Shown piece after piece: positions 35,573-47,842 of a stretch of DNA of 64,000 bases. The position numbers and the translations under genes are program-made. How positions within the stretch are numbered: the stretch's first letter is position 1; each line of letters opens with the position of its first letter. Source of the DNA: Myotis daubentonii (Eukaryota > Chordata > Mammalia > Chiroptera > Vespertilionidae); assembly GCF_963259705.1 (NCBI RefSeq), contig NC_081844.1, positions 16,043,715 through 16,107,714 of the forward strand. The letters are read 5' to 3'. The notes beneath the pieces were generated by a model. It searched no databases. It was given only the letters and a program-made list of their open reading frames with translations, and was not told where the DNA came from.

Positions 35573-37472
35573 TGAGGAGAACCAAGATGGCGGCATAGGT
35601 TAACGCTGGAGATTGCTGCCTCGAACAACCAATTCAAGGGTACACCTAAAAGACGGAACGGACATCATCCAGAATCACAGGAAGGCTGGCTGAGTGGAAA
35701 TTCTACAACTAGGAGGAAAGAGAATATCATACTCAGACTCAGAGGAGGCGCAGTGCTGAAGTGAAATACTCAGGTGCGGAGTGCGCACGGAGCGGGCTGG
35801 TGGCGGAGGGTGCGGTTGTTGTTTTCAATCGGGAGGGAGTTTCAGACTCTGAGCCCCAGATCCGGGCGAGTCTCTAGGGACCCAGACTCAAACGGGAGAA
35901 GCGGGACTGTCTGGCATCGGTCGGAACTCGAAGGCAGCTTTCTCTCCGAGGTTTGCAGCGGTTGCTGGGACTCTGTGAGGCAGAGCCCCTAGGGACGGAA
36001 CTGAGAGCAGCCATAACTGCTCGCTCCGCCCGCCCAGTTTGATCCCGTGCGACCCGCCCCACCCAAGCCCTGCACAGAGCCATTTGCCAGATAGCCTCAG
36101 GCAAAGGCTAGATTAGTACCTCCCCAGAGGACAGAAGTTTTCCCACTGCAGACACAGCTGACTCTCATAGCCAGTTGGCCTGGAGGTCAAATCCCCCCAG
36201 TATTAACTACAACAATCAAGGCTTAACTACGACAAGACTGCGCACAAAGACCACTAGGGGGTGCACCAAGAAAGCATAAAAAAAATGCGGAGACAAAGAA
36301 ACAGGACAAAATTGTCAATGGAAGATATAGAGTTCAGAACCACACTTTTAAGGTCTCTCAAGAACTGTCTAGAAGCTGCCGATAAACTTAATGAGATCTA
36401 CAAGAAATCTTATGAGACCCTCGATGTTATGATAAAGAACCAACTAGAAATTAAGTGTACACTGACTGAAATAAAGAATACTATACAGACTCCCAACAGC
36501 AGACCAGAGGAGCGCAAGAATCAAGTCAAAGATTTGAAATGCGAAGAAGCAAAAAACACCCAACCAGAAAAGCAAAATGCAAAAAGAATCCGAAAATACG
36601 AAGATAGTGTAAGGAGCCTCTGGGACAGCTTCAAGCGTACCAACATCAGCCAGAAGATGAGAGAAACCAAGATATTGAAAACCTATTTGAAGAAATAATG
36701 ACAGAAAACTTCCCCCAACTGGTGAAAGAAATAGACTTACCAGTCCAGGAAGTGCAGAGAACCCCAAACAAAAGGAACCCAAAGAGGACCACACCAAGAC
36801 ACATCATAATTAAAATGCCAAGAGCAAAAGACAAAGAGAAAATCCTAAAAGCAGCAAGAGAAAGAAACTCAGTTACCTACAAGGAAGTACCCATACGACT
36901 ATCAGCTGATTTCTCAACAGAAACTTTGCAGGCAGAAGGGAGTGGCAAGAAATATTCAAAGTGATGAATACCAAGAACCTACAACCAAGATTACTTTATC
37001 CAGCAAAGCTATCATTCAGAACTGAAGGTCAGATAAAGAGCTTCACAGATAAGGAAAAGCTAAAGGAGTTCATCACCACCAAACCAGTATTATATGAAAT
37101 GCTGAAAGGTATCCTTTAAGAAGAGGAAGAGGAAGAAAAAGGTAAAGGTACAAATTATGAACAACAAACATGCATCTATCAACAAGTGAATCTAAGAATC
37201 AAGTGAACAAATAATCTGGTGATGATAATAGAATCAGGGACATAGAAAGGGAATGGACTGACTATTCTTGGGGGGGAAAGGGGTGTGGGAGATGCGGGAA
37301 GAGACTGGACAAAAATCGTGCACCTATGGATGAGGACAGTGGGTGGGGAGTGAGGGCGGAGGGTGGGGCGGGAACTGGGAGGAGGGGAGTTATGGGGGGA
37401 AAAAAGAGGAACAAATGTAATAATCTGAACAATAAAGATTTAATGACAAAAAAAAACACAGAGAAAATAAAA
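35573..37472 (+). mobile_element. Young HAL1 (half-L1), ORF1 broken
   Basis: 1.9-kb element with a 14-bp target duplication taaaacaaccatct (35559-35572, 37473-37486). It starts at a gagaaccaagatggcgg-type 5' end, carries an ORF1 frame (from 36285) and ends with aacaataaagatttaatgac plus an A-rich tail. No ORF2 is present, which defines HAL1. ORF1 is disrupted by an internal deletion near 36645 and another frame change near 36935. Confidence 0.88.
36285..37119 (+). pseudogene. HAL1 ORF1, frameshifted
   Basis: L1-type ORF1p relative: basic N-terminus (MRRQRNRTK), a helical coiled-coil region, an RRM-like part starting TNI near residue 120, and a C-terminal domain (RHIIIKMPRAKDKE). Compared with the intact copy at 39790, about 16 nt are missing near 36645. 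The frame is also lost near 36935, so no full protein is made. Confidence 0.85.
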
Positions 37473-37636
37473 TAAAACAACCATCTCGAAAATGCTTAAA
37501 GAACTAAAAGGAGGAGAACATAAAAAAACAATGTATGAAAAAATGGAACTATCAATAAGGAGAAAGCCTAAAAAGTAACCAAAAAGAAATTCTGGAGCTG
37601 AAAAGTACATTAACTGAAAAAAACAAAATTCACTAG

Positions 37637-37825
37637 ACAGCGCTGGCTAGGTGGTTCAGTTGGTTGGAGTGTCCAGTCCAGGCACATACCTAAGTTGTGG
37701 GGTTGATTTCCAGTCAGGCCACATATGGGAGGCCACCAATAGATATTACTCTTTCACTTTGATATCTCTCTCTCTCTTTCTTCTTCTCTAAACATATCCT
37801 TGGGTGAGAATAAAATAATATTTCA
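37637..37825 (+). mobile_element. Bat SINE
   Basis: Forward SINE (head gcgctggctaggtggttcag, end atatccttgggtgagaat), inserted in the old HAL1/L1. Confidence 0.83.
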
Positions 37826-38511
37826 CTATACAAATTCAAAGGCCGATTTGAGCAGGCAGAAGAAAGAATTAGTGAACTTGTAGATAGGACAATGAAAATT
37901 ATTAAGTCTGAGGAACAGGAAGAAAAAACATTGAAGAAAAGAGAGTCTAAGAGACCTGTGGAATATCAGCCAGCGAACATCTGCATCATGGGAGACACAG
38001 AAGGAGAAGAAAGAAAGGCAGAGAGAATATTTGAAGAAATAATGGCTAAGAACTTCCCAAATTTGGTGAAAGACAATATTCAAGAATCTTAACAAACTCT
38101 AAGTAATGTGAATTTATTGAAACCATCCCAAGATTCACTCTAATCTAATTTTCAAAAGCCACAAAGGATCTTGACAGCAGCAAGAGAGAAGCAAATCATC
38201 ACATCAAGGGATCCTCGGTAAGATTATCAGCAGACTGCTCATCAGAAACTTTGGAGGCCAGAATGTAGTGTACTGATACATCCAAAGTGCTAAAGAAAAA
38301 AACTCATTCAAAAATTTTATCTGGCAAAATACTCTGTCAAAAGTGAGGAAGAAATTAAGACATTTCCAGGTAAACAAAAGCTGAAGTTTATCATCAATGG
38401 ACATGCCCTGAAAGGATGAAATGAAAGAACGCTAGACAATAACATGAAGCCATGCAGAGAAAAAGATCTCAATAAGGAGAAATGCATGAGCTATTATAAA
38501 ATCAGTACTTC

Positions 38512-38631
38512 TGCCCTGGCCAGTGTGGCTCAGTTGGTTGGAGCATCATCTTATGCACAAAAAGGTGGCGGGTTTGATCCTTTTCTCTCACACTGATCCT
38601 CCCACACACACACTTTTTCTAAAAGTCAATT
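38512..38631 (+). mobile_element. Bat SINE with internal deletion
   Basis: Forward head ctggccagtgtggctcagtt, then a jump from gggtttgatcc to the CT-rich tail, losing about 80 bp. Its A-rich end became the target site of the next HAL1. Confidence 0.82.
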
Positions 38632-39789
38632 AAAAATAAGTACATTGTGGGAGAAACCAAGATAGTGGCATAGGTAAACACTGGAAATTGCTGCCTACCA
38701 CAACAACTTCAAAAATAAAACTAAAAGACAAAGCGGACATCATCCAGAACTACAGGAAGGCTGGCTGAGTGGAAATTCTACAACTAGAAGGAAAGAGAAA
38801 AGCACACTGAGACTCAGAGGAGCTGCGGAAGTAAAGTGCAGAGGTATAGAGGAGCACAAGGAAAGGGGCTGGCAACTGAGGACGCGGCTGTCTTTTTGAA
38901 TTGGGAGGGAGTCACAAGCCCCCGACTGCTCTGAACTCCAGTTCCGGGAAGTCTCTGGGGACCCAGACTCATACGGGGAGAAACTGGACTGTCTGGCAGC
39001 GGGCAGAACTCGGAGCTCGAGGGCGGCTTTCTCTCAGAGGTGCTTGCAGTGACTACCGGGACACTGAGACTCGGGGCCTCTTAGGGCAGGGCTGAGGATC
39101 AGCCATAGCTGTTTGCTCTGCCCTGTTGATTCCCTGAGACCCCGCCCCACCGAAGCTGCGGCAGAGGCTTTTGCATATGAATGCCCTGGCTCTTTGCAAT
39201 CTGAAAATTACCTAACAAACTGCAGCTGGGCCAGACAGACCCAGAACTTCCAAGAGAAGGCCCAAGGCCCCACAGCGGCTTGCATTGCTTCACAACTGGG
39301 CCTCATCTGCGCACCTCCAAACCCCAAACAAAGAAGAGGAATCTGCAGATCTCTCCCTAGCTCCTGCTGGGTAGCCTTAGGCAGAGGCTAAATTAGCACC
39401 TCCTTAGATCCAAGAGCCAGTGTACCCAGTGGTCAGAGTGGGACCATCCAGATTACAACTCCTCAGGTCCATAAGGGACACACCCAGGGGGCAGATTCAG
39501 TGAGCACCAAAGCCCCACTGAAGCAAGTCTTGCCCCAGAAGGGTGTCTTCAGCACAGAAGTTCTCCCACCGTAGACACAGCTGACTCTCACAGCCAATTG
39601 GCCTGGAGGTCAATTCCTCCCAGTGACACCAACATCAATCAAGGCTTAACTACAACAAGGCTGTGCACAAAGCCCACAAGGGGATGCACCAAGAGTGTCC
39701 ACCTCAGGTAATTGGGGAGGTTGAGCCACTGGGCCCTACAGGGCACCTAGCACACAAAACCACTCTACCAACACAGGGAAGCATAAAAA

Positions 39790-40656
39790 ATGCGGAGACA
39801 AAGAAACAGGTCACAAATGACAGAAATGAAGGAAAGCAAACGACTGGATATAGAGTTCAAAACCACGTTTATAAGGTTTTTCAAGAATTTTATGGAAACC
39901 GCCGATAAATTTAGTGAGACCCTCAAGAAATCTAGTGAGACTCTCGAGGATATGAAAAAGGACCAACTAGAAATTAAGCATACACTGACTGAAATAAAGA
40001 ATCATATACAGAGATCCAACAGCAGACAAGAGGATCCCAAGAATCAAGTCAAAGATTTGAAATACAAAGAAACAAAAAATACCCAACCGGAAAAGAAAAA
40101 AGAAAAAAGATTCCAAAAATATGAAGATAGTGTAAGGAACCTCTGGGACAACTTCAAGTGTACCAACATCAGAATTATAGGGATACCAGAAGAAGAGAGA
40201 GGGCAAGATATTGAAAACCTATTTGAAGAAATAATGACAGAAAACTTCCCCTACCTGGCGAAAGAAATAGACTTACCAGTCCAGGAAGTGCAGAGAACCC
40301 CAAACAAAAGGAACCCAAAGAGGACCACACCAAGACACATCATAATTAAAATGCCAAGAGCAAAAGACAAAGAGAGAATCTTAAAAGCAGCAAGAGAAAG
40401 ACAGTCAGTTACCTACAAGGGAGTACCCATAGGACTGTCAGCTGATTTCTCAACAGAAACCATGCAGGCCAGAAGAGAGTGGCAAGAAATATTCAAAGTG
40501 ATGAATAGCAAGAACCTGCAACCAAGATTACTTTATCCAGCAAAGCTATCATTCAGAATAGAAGGTCAGATAAAGAGTTTCACAGATAAGAAAAAGCTAA
40601 AGGAGTTCATCACCACCAAACCAGCATTATATGAAATGCTGAAAGGTATTCTTTAA
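39790..40656 (+). CDS. HAL1 ORF1 protein, intact (288 aa)
   Basis: Single uninterrupted frame from ATG to TAA. Visible parts: basic start (MRRQRNRSQ), a Leu/Glu/Lys-rich coiled coil at about residues 25-110, an RRM-like domain beginning TNIRIIGIPEEE at about 125, and a C-terminal RNA-binding domain with RHIIIKMPRAKDKERILKA at about 185-203 and LSADFSTETMQARREWQEI. L1 ORF1p is usually ~330-340 aa; the shortening is in the coiled coil. ORF1p is an RNA-binding trimer that packages element RNA. HAL1 has no ORF2, so reverse transcription must come from L1. Whether this copy is transcribed is unknown. Confidence 0.88.
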   Translation: MRRQRNRSQMTEMKESKRLDIEFKTTFIRFFKNFMETADKFSETLKKSSETLEDMKKDQLEIKHTLTEIKNHIQRSNSRQEDPKNQVKDLKYKETKNTQPEKKKEKRFQKYEDSVRNLWDNFKCTNIRIIGIPEEERGQDIENLFEEIMTENFPYLAKEIDLPVQEVQRTPNKRNPKRTTPRHIIIKMPRAKDKERILKAARERQSVTYKGVPIGLSADFSTETMQARREWQEIFKVMNSKNLQPRLLYPAKLSFRIEGQIKSFTDKKKLKEFITTKPALYEMLKGIL

Positions 40657-40919
40657 GAAGAGGAAGAAGAAAAAGGAACTCTTACCATTTGCCACAGCAT
40701 GGATGGAACTGGAGAGCGGATAAATACCACATGATCTCACTCATTTGTGGAATATAATGAACAACATAAACTGATGAACAAGCACTGATCCAGAAACAGA
40801 GTGGCATTGATTGGACTGTCGGGCCTTGGAGGGAAGGTAGGGGAGGGTGGGGGTAAGGGGGAAAGATCAACCAAAGGACTTATATGCAAGCATATAGGCC
40901 TAACCAATGGACACGGACA

Positions 40920-40972
40920 ACGGGGTTGGGGGTGGGGTGAGGGCATGAGCGGGGGGGGGGGGGGGGTAGGGG
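40920..40972 (+). repeat. G-rich tract in L1 3' UTR
   Basis: Includes an uninterrupted G-run of about 17 at 40950-40966 next to shorter G-runs, a candidate G-quadruplex. Such polypurine tracts are common in L1 3' UTRs. Confidence 0.8.
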
Positions 40973-41255
40973 GTAACCTGGGGATAAGGACACATATGTA
41001 ATATCTTAATCAATAAAAAATATATTTAAAAAAAATAAGTACATTGTAACAATGGTTTGCAATTATACCTTATGTTTTCTACGATTTAAAAGATTGCACA
41101 TTTTAAAAAAAACTATTAGTCTAAAAGCTAGCATGTTACTGTAATTTTGACTTATAATCATAAATCTTATTTTTTATATAACTTAAGAGACAAATGCATT
41201 TAAAAGAATTGTTTATGTATTGGGACACATAATATATAAAGATGTAATTTTGTGT

Positions 41256-41370
41256 CCTGGTCAGGTGGCTTGGTTGGAAATTCAACCCATACACCAAAAG
41301 GATGCAGAGTCAATTCTTAGTTAGACACATGTCTAGGTTGCAAGTTAAATCCCCTGTCAGGGCACATCCA
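41256..41370 (+). mobile_element. Truncated bat SINE
   Basis: Forward head tgtcctggtcaggtggcttg and gtcaattcttag B-box-like segment. It stops after gtcagggcacatcc where an L1 begins. Confidence 0.7.
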
Positions 41371-41880
41371 ACCATGTTGTTGCAAATGGCAATATACCAT
41401 TCTTTTTTATGGCTAAATAATTCTATTGTGTGTGTGTATAACATTTTCTTTATCTATTTATCCATCAATGGGAACTTAGGTTGTTTCTGTATCTTGGTTA
41501 TTATAAATAATGCTGCAATGAATATGGAGGTACATATATCTTTCTGAGTTAATGCTTTCTTTTTCTTTGAATAAATATTGAGAAGTAGAATTGGATCATG
41601 GTAGTTCTATTTTTAATGGAAAAACAAAAGGTGATATATCCTGCAATAGAATATTATTTGATGAGACCAAGGAAGGACTACATGCTACAACATGGATGAA
41701 TTTGGAAACATTATTCTGAGTGAAATTATTTAGTTACAAAAGATGACATATGATTCTTTTTGTCAATTTTTTTGAGGAACCTCCATACTGTTTTCCATAG
41801 TGGCTGAGTCATTTACATTCTTACCAAGAGTGCACAAGGGTTCATTTGTTATTTCTCCTATTGTTATTTTAAAGGAAATT
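41371..41880 (-). mobile_element. Old L1 3' fragment hosting an inverted insertion
   Basis: Antisense L1 3' text (aaatggcaatataccattc, tgctgcaatgaatatggagg, acctccatactgttttcc). It is interrupted at 41613-41766 by a reverse-oriented copy of DNA found at 42655-42808. Confidence 0.82.
41613..41766. repeat. Perfect 154-bp inverted repeat, inserted arm
   Basis: Reverse complement of 42655-42808 with no mismatch over 154 bp, checked base by base. It interrupts an otherwise continuous L1 phrase (tagttctatttt ... tttttgaggaacc), so this arm is the insertion. Confidence 0.97.
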
Positions 41881-41901
41881 TAAAAACATTAAAAAGTTTT
41901 G

Positions 41902-42056
41902 TTTTGCCCTGGATAGCTCAGTTGGTTTGAATGTTGTCCCAATATGCCAAGTTGTGGGTTTGATCACCAGTTAGGGTACATACAAGAATCAACTAATGAG
42001 TGCATAAAATAAATGGAACAACCAATTGGTTTATATAAAATCAATAAAAAAATTTG
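41902..42056 (+). mobile_element. Short bat tRNA-SINE
   Basis: Forward short-class SINE: head ttgccctggatagctcag, middle gagtgcataaaataaatgg, end aaaatcaataaaaaa. Confidence 0.83.
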
Positions 42057-42559
42057 TTTTAACATTTTGTATATATGGTAATTATTGACATATACAATAT
42101 AACCAAAAACTCAAATAACATCAAAGAATGCAAAGGGCTCCTTAGATTATAAAACATAAGAACTGCTAGAGATATAAATCTAAATACAGATATTAAAGTC
42201 ATAAATGAGCTTAAGCTGCCTATGAGGCTTTAGGTGGTATAGCAGAAATTCTGAGAAACCTTGCAACAGAGGACAACTGGAAAAGCTGGATAAAACACAT
42301 AAATATCTAGGTAAAGGTTTTAGATTGGGCAGCCTGAGAGGAAGAATGGGAGTCTAGGGAAATAAACTAGGCTTTTAAATCTTTTCCCTCTAGCACCTGA
42401 TTTTGCTAACTCCGTAAAGTTACCTAAAAGGCTAGGAGGTTCAGAAATGCTTTTTAAAAATTGAGTATAGTTTGCTAAACCATCACTATAAAATTCAAAC
42501 ATTTCTACATTAGAGAATTTTGCAAACATCACCACAATCTAATTTTAGAACATATCAGG

Positions 42560-43087
42560 GTAATATGCTCATACCCATTAGCAGTCATTTCCTATTGCCC
42601 CCATCCCCAACTTCTGGAGCATATCAATATATTGTTTCTTTGAATTGGATATTCTTGACAAAAAGAATCATATGTCATCTTTTGTAACTAAATAATTTCA
42701 CTCAGAATAATGTTTCCAAATTCATCCATGTTGTAGCATGTAGTCCTTCCTTGGTCTCATCAAATAATATTCTATTGCAGGATATATCACCTTTTGTTTT
42801 TCCATTAATCAGCTCACCAACATTTGGATTGTTTCTACTTTGGCTATTAATAATACTGCAATAAACATTTGTATGACATTTTTTGTATGGACATATGTTT
42901 TCATTTCTTTTGGGTATATACCTGGGAGTAGAATGGCTGGGTCATATGGTAATTCCATGTTTAACATGTGAGGAACTGCCAGATTGTTTTCCAAAGTAGC
43001 TTCAGCATTTTCTATTCCCATCAGCAACATATGAGGTTTCGAATTTCTCTACATCCCTGATAACACTTTTACCTTTTTTTTTTGTTT
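42560..43087 (-). mobile_element. Old L1 3' fragment (source of inverted copy)
   Basis: Continuous antisense L1 3' sequence (ttcatccatgttgtagcatg, gggtatatacctgggagtag, gccagattgttttcc). It contains the original arm 42655-42808. Confidence 0.82.
42655..42808. repeat. Perfect 154-bp inverted repeat, source arm
   Basis: Pairs with 41613-41766 across an 888-bp spacer. It lies in unbroken L1 context, hence the likely template. Confidence 0.97.
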
Positions 43088-43103
43088 TGAATTTATTATT
43101 TTA

Positions 43104-43324
43104 TTTTTTTAAATATATTTTATTGATTTTTTTTACAGAGAGGAAGGGAGAGGGATAGAGAGTTAGAAACATCGATGAGAGAGAAACATCAATCAGCTGC
43201 CTCCTGCACACTCCCTATTGGGGATGTGCCCGCAACCAAGGTACATGCCCTTGACCGGAATCGAACCTGGGACCTTTCAGTCTGCAGGCCGACACTCTAT
43301 CCACTGAGCCAAACCGGTTAGGGC
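43104..43324 (-). mobile_element. Ves SINE, full length
   Basis: Reversed young Ves SINE (head aaaccggttagggc) with a perfect 16-bp target duplication tgaatttattatttta (43088-43103, 43325-43340). Confidence 0.96.
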
Positions 43325-43763
43325 TGAATTTATTATTTTAAATAATTCTTTATTGTTGAAAGTATTTACATATGTCCCTCTTTTCCCCCCATTGACCCCC
43401 ATCAGCCCGCCCCCACACCCCACCCCCAGGCCTCCACCACCCTATTGTCTGTGTCCATGGGTGATCATATTATGCATACACGGTCTTTGATTGATTACCT
43501 CCCAACCACCCACCCATCGTCCCCCACCTTCCCTCCAAGATTCTGCACTCTGTTGCATGCTTCCATGTCTCTGGATCTACTCCATTCAAAAGTTTATTTT
43601 GTTACTTAGATTCCACATGAGTGAGATCATGTGATACTTGTCTTTCTCTTATTTATTTCACTTAGCATGATACTCTCCAGGTCCCTCCATGCTGTCTCAA
43701 AGGGTAAGATATTTTTTTTACTGCTGCATAGTATTCCATGGTATAAATGTGCCACAGCTTTTG

Positions 43764-43972
43764 CATTTTAAATATATTTCTATTAATATCAGAGAGGAAG
43801 AGAGAGGGAGAGATAGAAATATCAATGATGAGAAAGAAACATTGGCTGCCTGCTGCATACCCTGCACTGGGGATTGAGCCTGCAACTCAGGCCTATGTCC
43901 TGACTGGGAATTGAAACGTGACCTCCTGGTTCATAGGTTGATGCTCAACTACTGATCAATGCTGGTTGGGAG
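43764..43972 (-). mobile_element. Bat SINE in L1 3' UTR
   Basis: Reversed SINE with flanking duplication tgtgccacagctttt / tgtaccatagctttt (about 43749 and 43973). Confidence 0.88.
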
Positions 43973-46317
43973 TGTACCATAGCTTTTTTATACACTCATC
44001 TACTGATGGGCACTTGGGCTGTTTCTAGATCTTAGCTACATGCTATGAACATAGGGATGCATACATTCTTTCTGACTAGTGTTTAGGGTTTCTTAGTATA
44101 TATTCCTAGAAGTGGGATCACTGGGTCAAATGGAAGTTCCATATTTAATTTTTTGAGGAAACTCCATACTGTTTTCCATAATGGCTGCACCAGCCTGCAT
44201 TCCCACCAGTGCAGGAGGTTTTCCTTTTCTCCACATCCTCACCAAGACTTGTCATTTGTTGATTGGTTGATGATAGCCAATCTGACAGGTGTGAGGCGAT
44301 ACCTCATTGTCATTTTAATTTGCATGTCTCTGATGATCAGTGACTTTGAGCATTTTTTTGTATGTCTCCTGGCCATCTGTTTGTCCACTTCGGAGAAGTG
44401 TCTATTTAGGTCCTTTGCCCATTTTTTTAATTGGCTTGTTTGTCTTCCTTCTGTTAAGTTGCATGAGTTGCTTGTAAATTTTGGATAGTAACCCTTTATC
44501 AGATATATCATTGCCAAATATGTTCTCCCATGCAGTGGGCTTCCTTTTCATTTTGTTGATGGTTTCTTTTGCTGTTATTTTGATGTAGCCCCATTTGTTT
44601 ATTTTCTCCTTAGTTTTGTTTTTTTTTGGCCATAGGAGATATATCCATAAACATATTGCTATGAAAAATGTCTGAGATTTTGCTGCCTATGGTTTCTTCT
44701 AGGATTTTTATGGTTTCTCGACTTACATTTAAAGTCTTTTATCCATTTTGAGTTAATTCTTGTGGATGGTGTAAGTTGGTGGTCTAGTTTCTTTTCTTTT
44801 CTTTCTTTTTTTTTTTGCATGTATCTGTCCAGTTTTCCCAATACCATTTATTTAACAGACTCCCTTGACTCCACTGTATGCCTTTGACTCCTTTGTTAAA
44901 TATTAGTTAAGCATAATGGCTTGTGTCGATTTCTGGGTTCCTTGTTCTGTTCCATTGATCTATATGCCTGTTCTTGTGCCACTACCATGCTGTTTTGATT
45001 ATGGTGGCTTTGTAGTATAATTTGAAATCTGGTATTGTGATTCCTCCAACTTTGTTTTCTCTCTTAAGATTGCTGCAGCTATTCAGGGTATCTATTGATT
45101 CCACATATATTTTTGGAGTATTTGTTCTAGATCTGTGAAATATGCTGTTGGTATTTTAATAGGGATTGCATTGAATCTGTAGACTGCTTTGGGTAGTATG
45201 GACATTTTAATTATGTTGTTTCTACCAATCCATGAACACGGTATATTCTTCCACTTTTTATATCTTCTTCTATCTCTTTTTTCAACGTCCTATCATTTTC
45301 CAAGTACAGATCTTGTGCTGCCTTAGTTAAGTTTATTCCTAAGTATCTTAATTTTTTGTTGCAATGGTAAATGGGATTGTTTGATTAGTTTCTCTTTCTG
45401 AGAATTCATTACTGAAGTGTAAAAAAAACCACTGATTTTTTGGGTGTTGATTTTGTATCCTGTTACATTGCCAAATTTATTAAATCTAATTTTGTGGTGG
45501 AGACTTTACAGTTTTCTATGTACAATATCATGTCATCTGAAAATAATGAAAGTTTCACTTTCTCCTTTCCAATTTGGATACCTTTTCTTTTTCTTGTCTT
45601 ATCTCTGTGGCTACGACTTCCAGTACTATGTTGAATAAGAGTGGTGAAAGTAGACATCCCTGTCTTGTTCCTGTTCTCAGGGGAAATAGTTTTAGTTTTT
45701 GCCCACTGAGTATGATGTTGGCTGTAGGTTTCATATGGCCTTTATCATGTTGAGATATGTGCCTTCTATTCCTACTTTGCTGAGAGTTTTTATCAAAAAT
45801 GGGTGTTGGCCCTAACCGGTTTGGCTCAGTGGATAGAGTGTCAGCCTGTGGACTGAAGGGTCCCAGGTTCGATTGCGGTCAAGGGCATGTACCTTGGTTG
45901 TGGGCATATCCCCAGTAGCGGGTGTGCAGGAGGCAGCTGATCGATGTTTCCCTCTCATCGATGTTTCTAACTCTCTCTTTTTTTTTAATTAAATCTTTAT
46001 TGTTCAGATTATTACATTTGTTCCTCTTTCCCCCCCCCCCCATATCTCCCCTCCTCCCAGTTCCCGCCCCACCCTCCACCCTCACTCCCCACCCACTGTC
46101 CTCATCCATAGGTGCACGATTTTTGTCCAGTCTCTTCCCACATCTCCCACACCCCTTTCCCCCCCAAGAATAGTCAGTCCATTCCCTTTCTATGTCCCTG
46201 ATTCTATTATAATCACCAGTTCATTCTGTTCATCAGATTATTTATTCACTTGATTCTTAGATTCACTTGTTGATAGATGCATATTTGTTGTTCATAATTT
46301 GTATCTTTACCTTTTTC

Positions 46318-47181
46318 TTCCTCTTCCTCTTCTTAAAGGATACCTTTCAGCATTTCATATAATCCTGGTTTGGTGGTGATGAACTCCTTTAGCTTTTCCT
46401 TATCTGTGAAGCTCTTTATCTGACCTTCAATTCTGAATTATAGCTTTGCTGGATAAAGTAATCTTGGTTGTAGGTTCTTGGTATTCATCACTTTGAATAT
46501 TTCTTGCCACTCCCTTCTGGCCTGCAAAGTTTCTGTTGAGAAATCAGCTGACAGTCGTATGGGTATTCCCTTGTAGGTAACTGAGTTTCTTTCTCTTGCT
46601 GTTTTTAAGATTCTCTCTTTATCTTTTGCTCTTGGCATTTTAATTATGATGTGTCTTGGTGTGGTCCTCTTTGGATTCCTTTTGTTTGGGGTTCTCCGCA
46701 CTTCTTGGACCTGTAAGTCCATTTCTTTCGCCAGGTGGGGGAAGTTTTCTGTCATTATTTCTTCAAATAGGTTTTCAATATCTTGCTCTCTCTCATCTTC
46801 TGGCACCCCTATAATTCTGATGTTGGTACGCTTGAAGCTGTCCCAGAGGCTCCTTACACTATCCTCGCATTTTTGGATTCTTTTTTCATTTTGCTTTTCC
46901 GGTTGGGTGTTTTTTGCTTCCTCCCATTTCAAATCATTGACTTGATTCTTGCGCTCCTCTGGTCTGCTGTCGGGAGTCTGTATAATATTCGTTATTTCAG
47001 TCCGTGTATGCTTAATTTCTAGTTGGTTCCCCAACATAACATCGAGGGACTCATTAGTTTTCTTGTAGATCTCATTAAGTTTATTGGCGGCTTCTAAACA
47101 GTTCTTGAGAGACCTTAAAAGTGTGGTTCTGAACTCTATATCTTCCATTGACAATTTTGTCCTGTTTCTTTGTCTCCGCAT
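46318..47181 (-). pseudogene. HAL1 ORF1, one late stop
   Basis: 247-residue frame with the same layout as the intact copy: coiled coil, TNIRIIGVPEDE RRM start and RHIIIKMPRAKDKERILKT. It ends early at 46438 after LLYPAKL because a Ser codon reads TAA, so the last ~35 residues are lost. Otherwise the frame is open. Confidence 0.85.
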
Positions 47182-47842
47182 TTTGTTATGCTTCCTTGGT
47201 GCACCCCCTAGTGGTCTTTGTTCGCAGTCTTATAGTTAAACCTTGATTGTTGTAGCTAATACCAGGGAGGGTTTGACCTCCAGGCCAAGTGGCTATGAGA
47301 ATCAGCTGTGTCAGCAGTGAGAGAACTTCTGTCCTCTAGGGAGGTGCTAATCTAGCCTTTACCTGAGGCTATCCGGCAAATGCCTCTGTGCAGGGCTTGG
47401 GCGGGGCGGGTCACACAGGATCAACAGGGTGGGCCGGAGAGAGCAGTTATGGCGGCTCTCAGTCCTGTCCCCAGGGGCTCTGCCTCTCTGAGTTCCAGCA
47501 CCCGCTGCAAAGCTCAGAGAGAAAGCTGCACTCGCTCTGACCAAAGCCAGACAGTCCCGCTTTTCCCGATTGAGTCTGGGACCCTAAAGACTCGCCTGTA
47601 TCTGGAGCTCAGAGTCTGCGACTTCCTCCCGAATGAAAACAACAACCGCGCCCTCCACCGCCAGCCTGCTCTGCGCACTCCGCACCTCAGAATTTGACTT
47701 CAGCACTGCGCCTCCTCTGAGTGTCCGTATGTGTTTCTCTTTCCTCCTAGTTGTAGGGCTTCCACTCAGCCAGCGTTCCTGTGGTTCAGGGTGATGTCCG
47801 TTCCGTCTTTTAGTTTCACTTTTGAAGTAGTTGTTCCACAGA

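Larger units (their letters stand above)
35225..38511 (+). mobile_element. Old HAL1/L1 ORF1-type host element
   Basis: Flanking pieces 35225-35572, 37487-37636 and 37826-38511 read as an old HAL1 or L1 first-ORF region: A-rich coding-like text with decayed ORF1 phrases such as ataatggctaagaacttccc. It was split by a young HAL1 (35573-37472) and a SINE. Confidence 0.65.
38649..41030 (+). mobile_element. HAL1 with intact ORF1 and L1 3' tail
   Basis: 2,382-bp insertion with a perfect 17-bp target duplication (38632-38648, 41031-41047). The 5' part is HAL1 (gagaaaccaagatagtggc start) and the ORF1 at 39790-40656 is complete. After about 40677 the sequence switches to the 3' end of a bat L1 (accacatgatctcactc, gataaggacacatatgtaat, A-tail), unlike the copies at 35573 and 45977. 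Either a HAL1 subfamily or a HAL1-L1 chimera. Confidence 0.88.
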
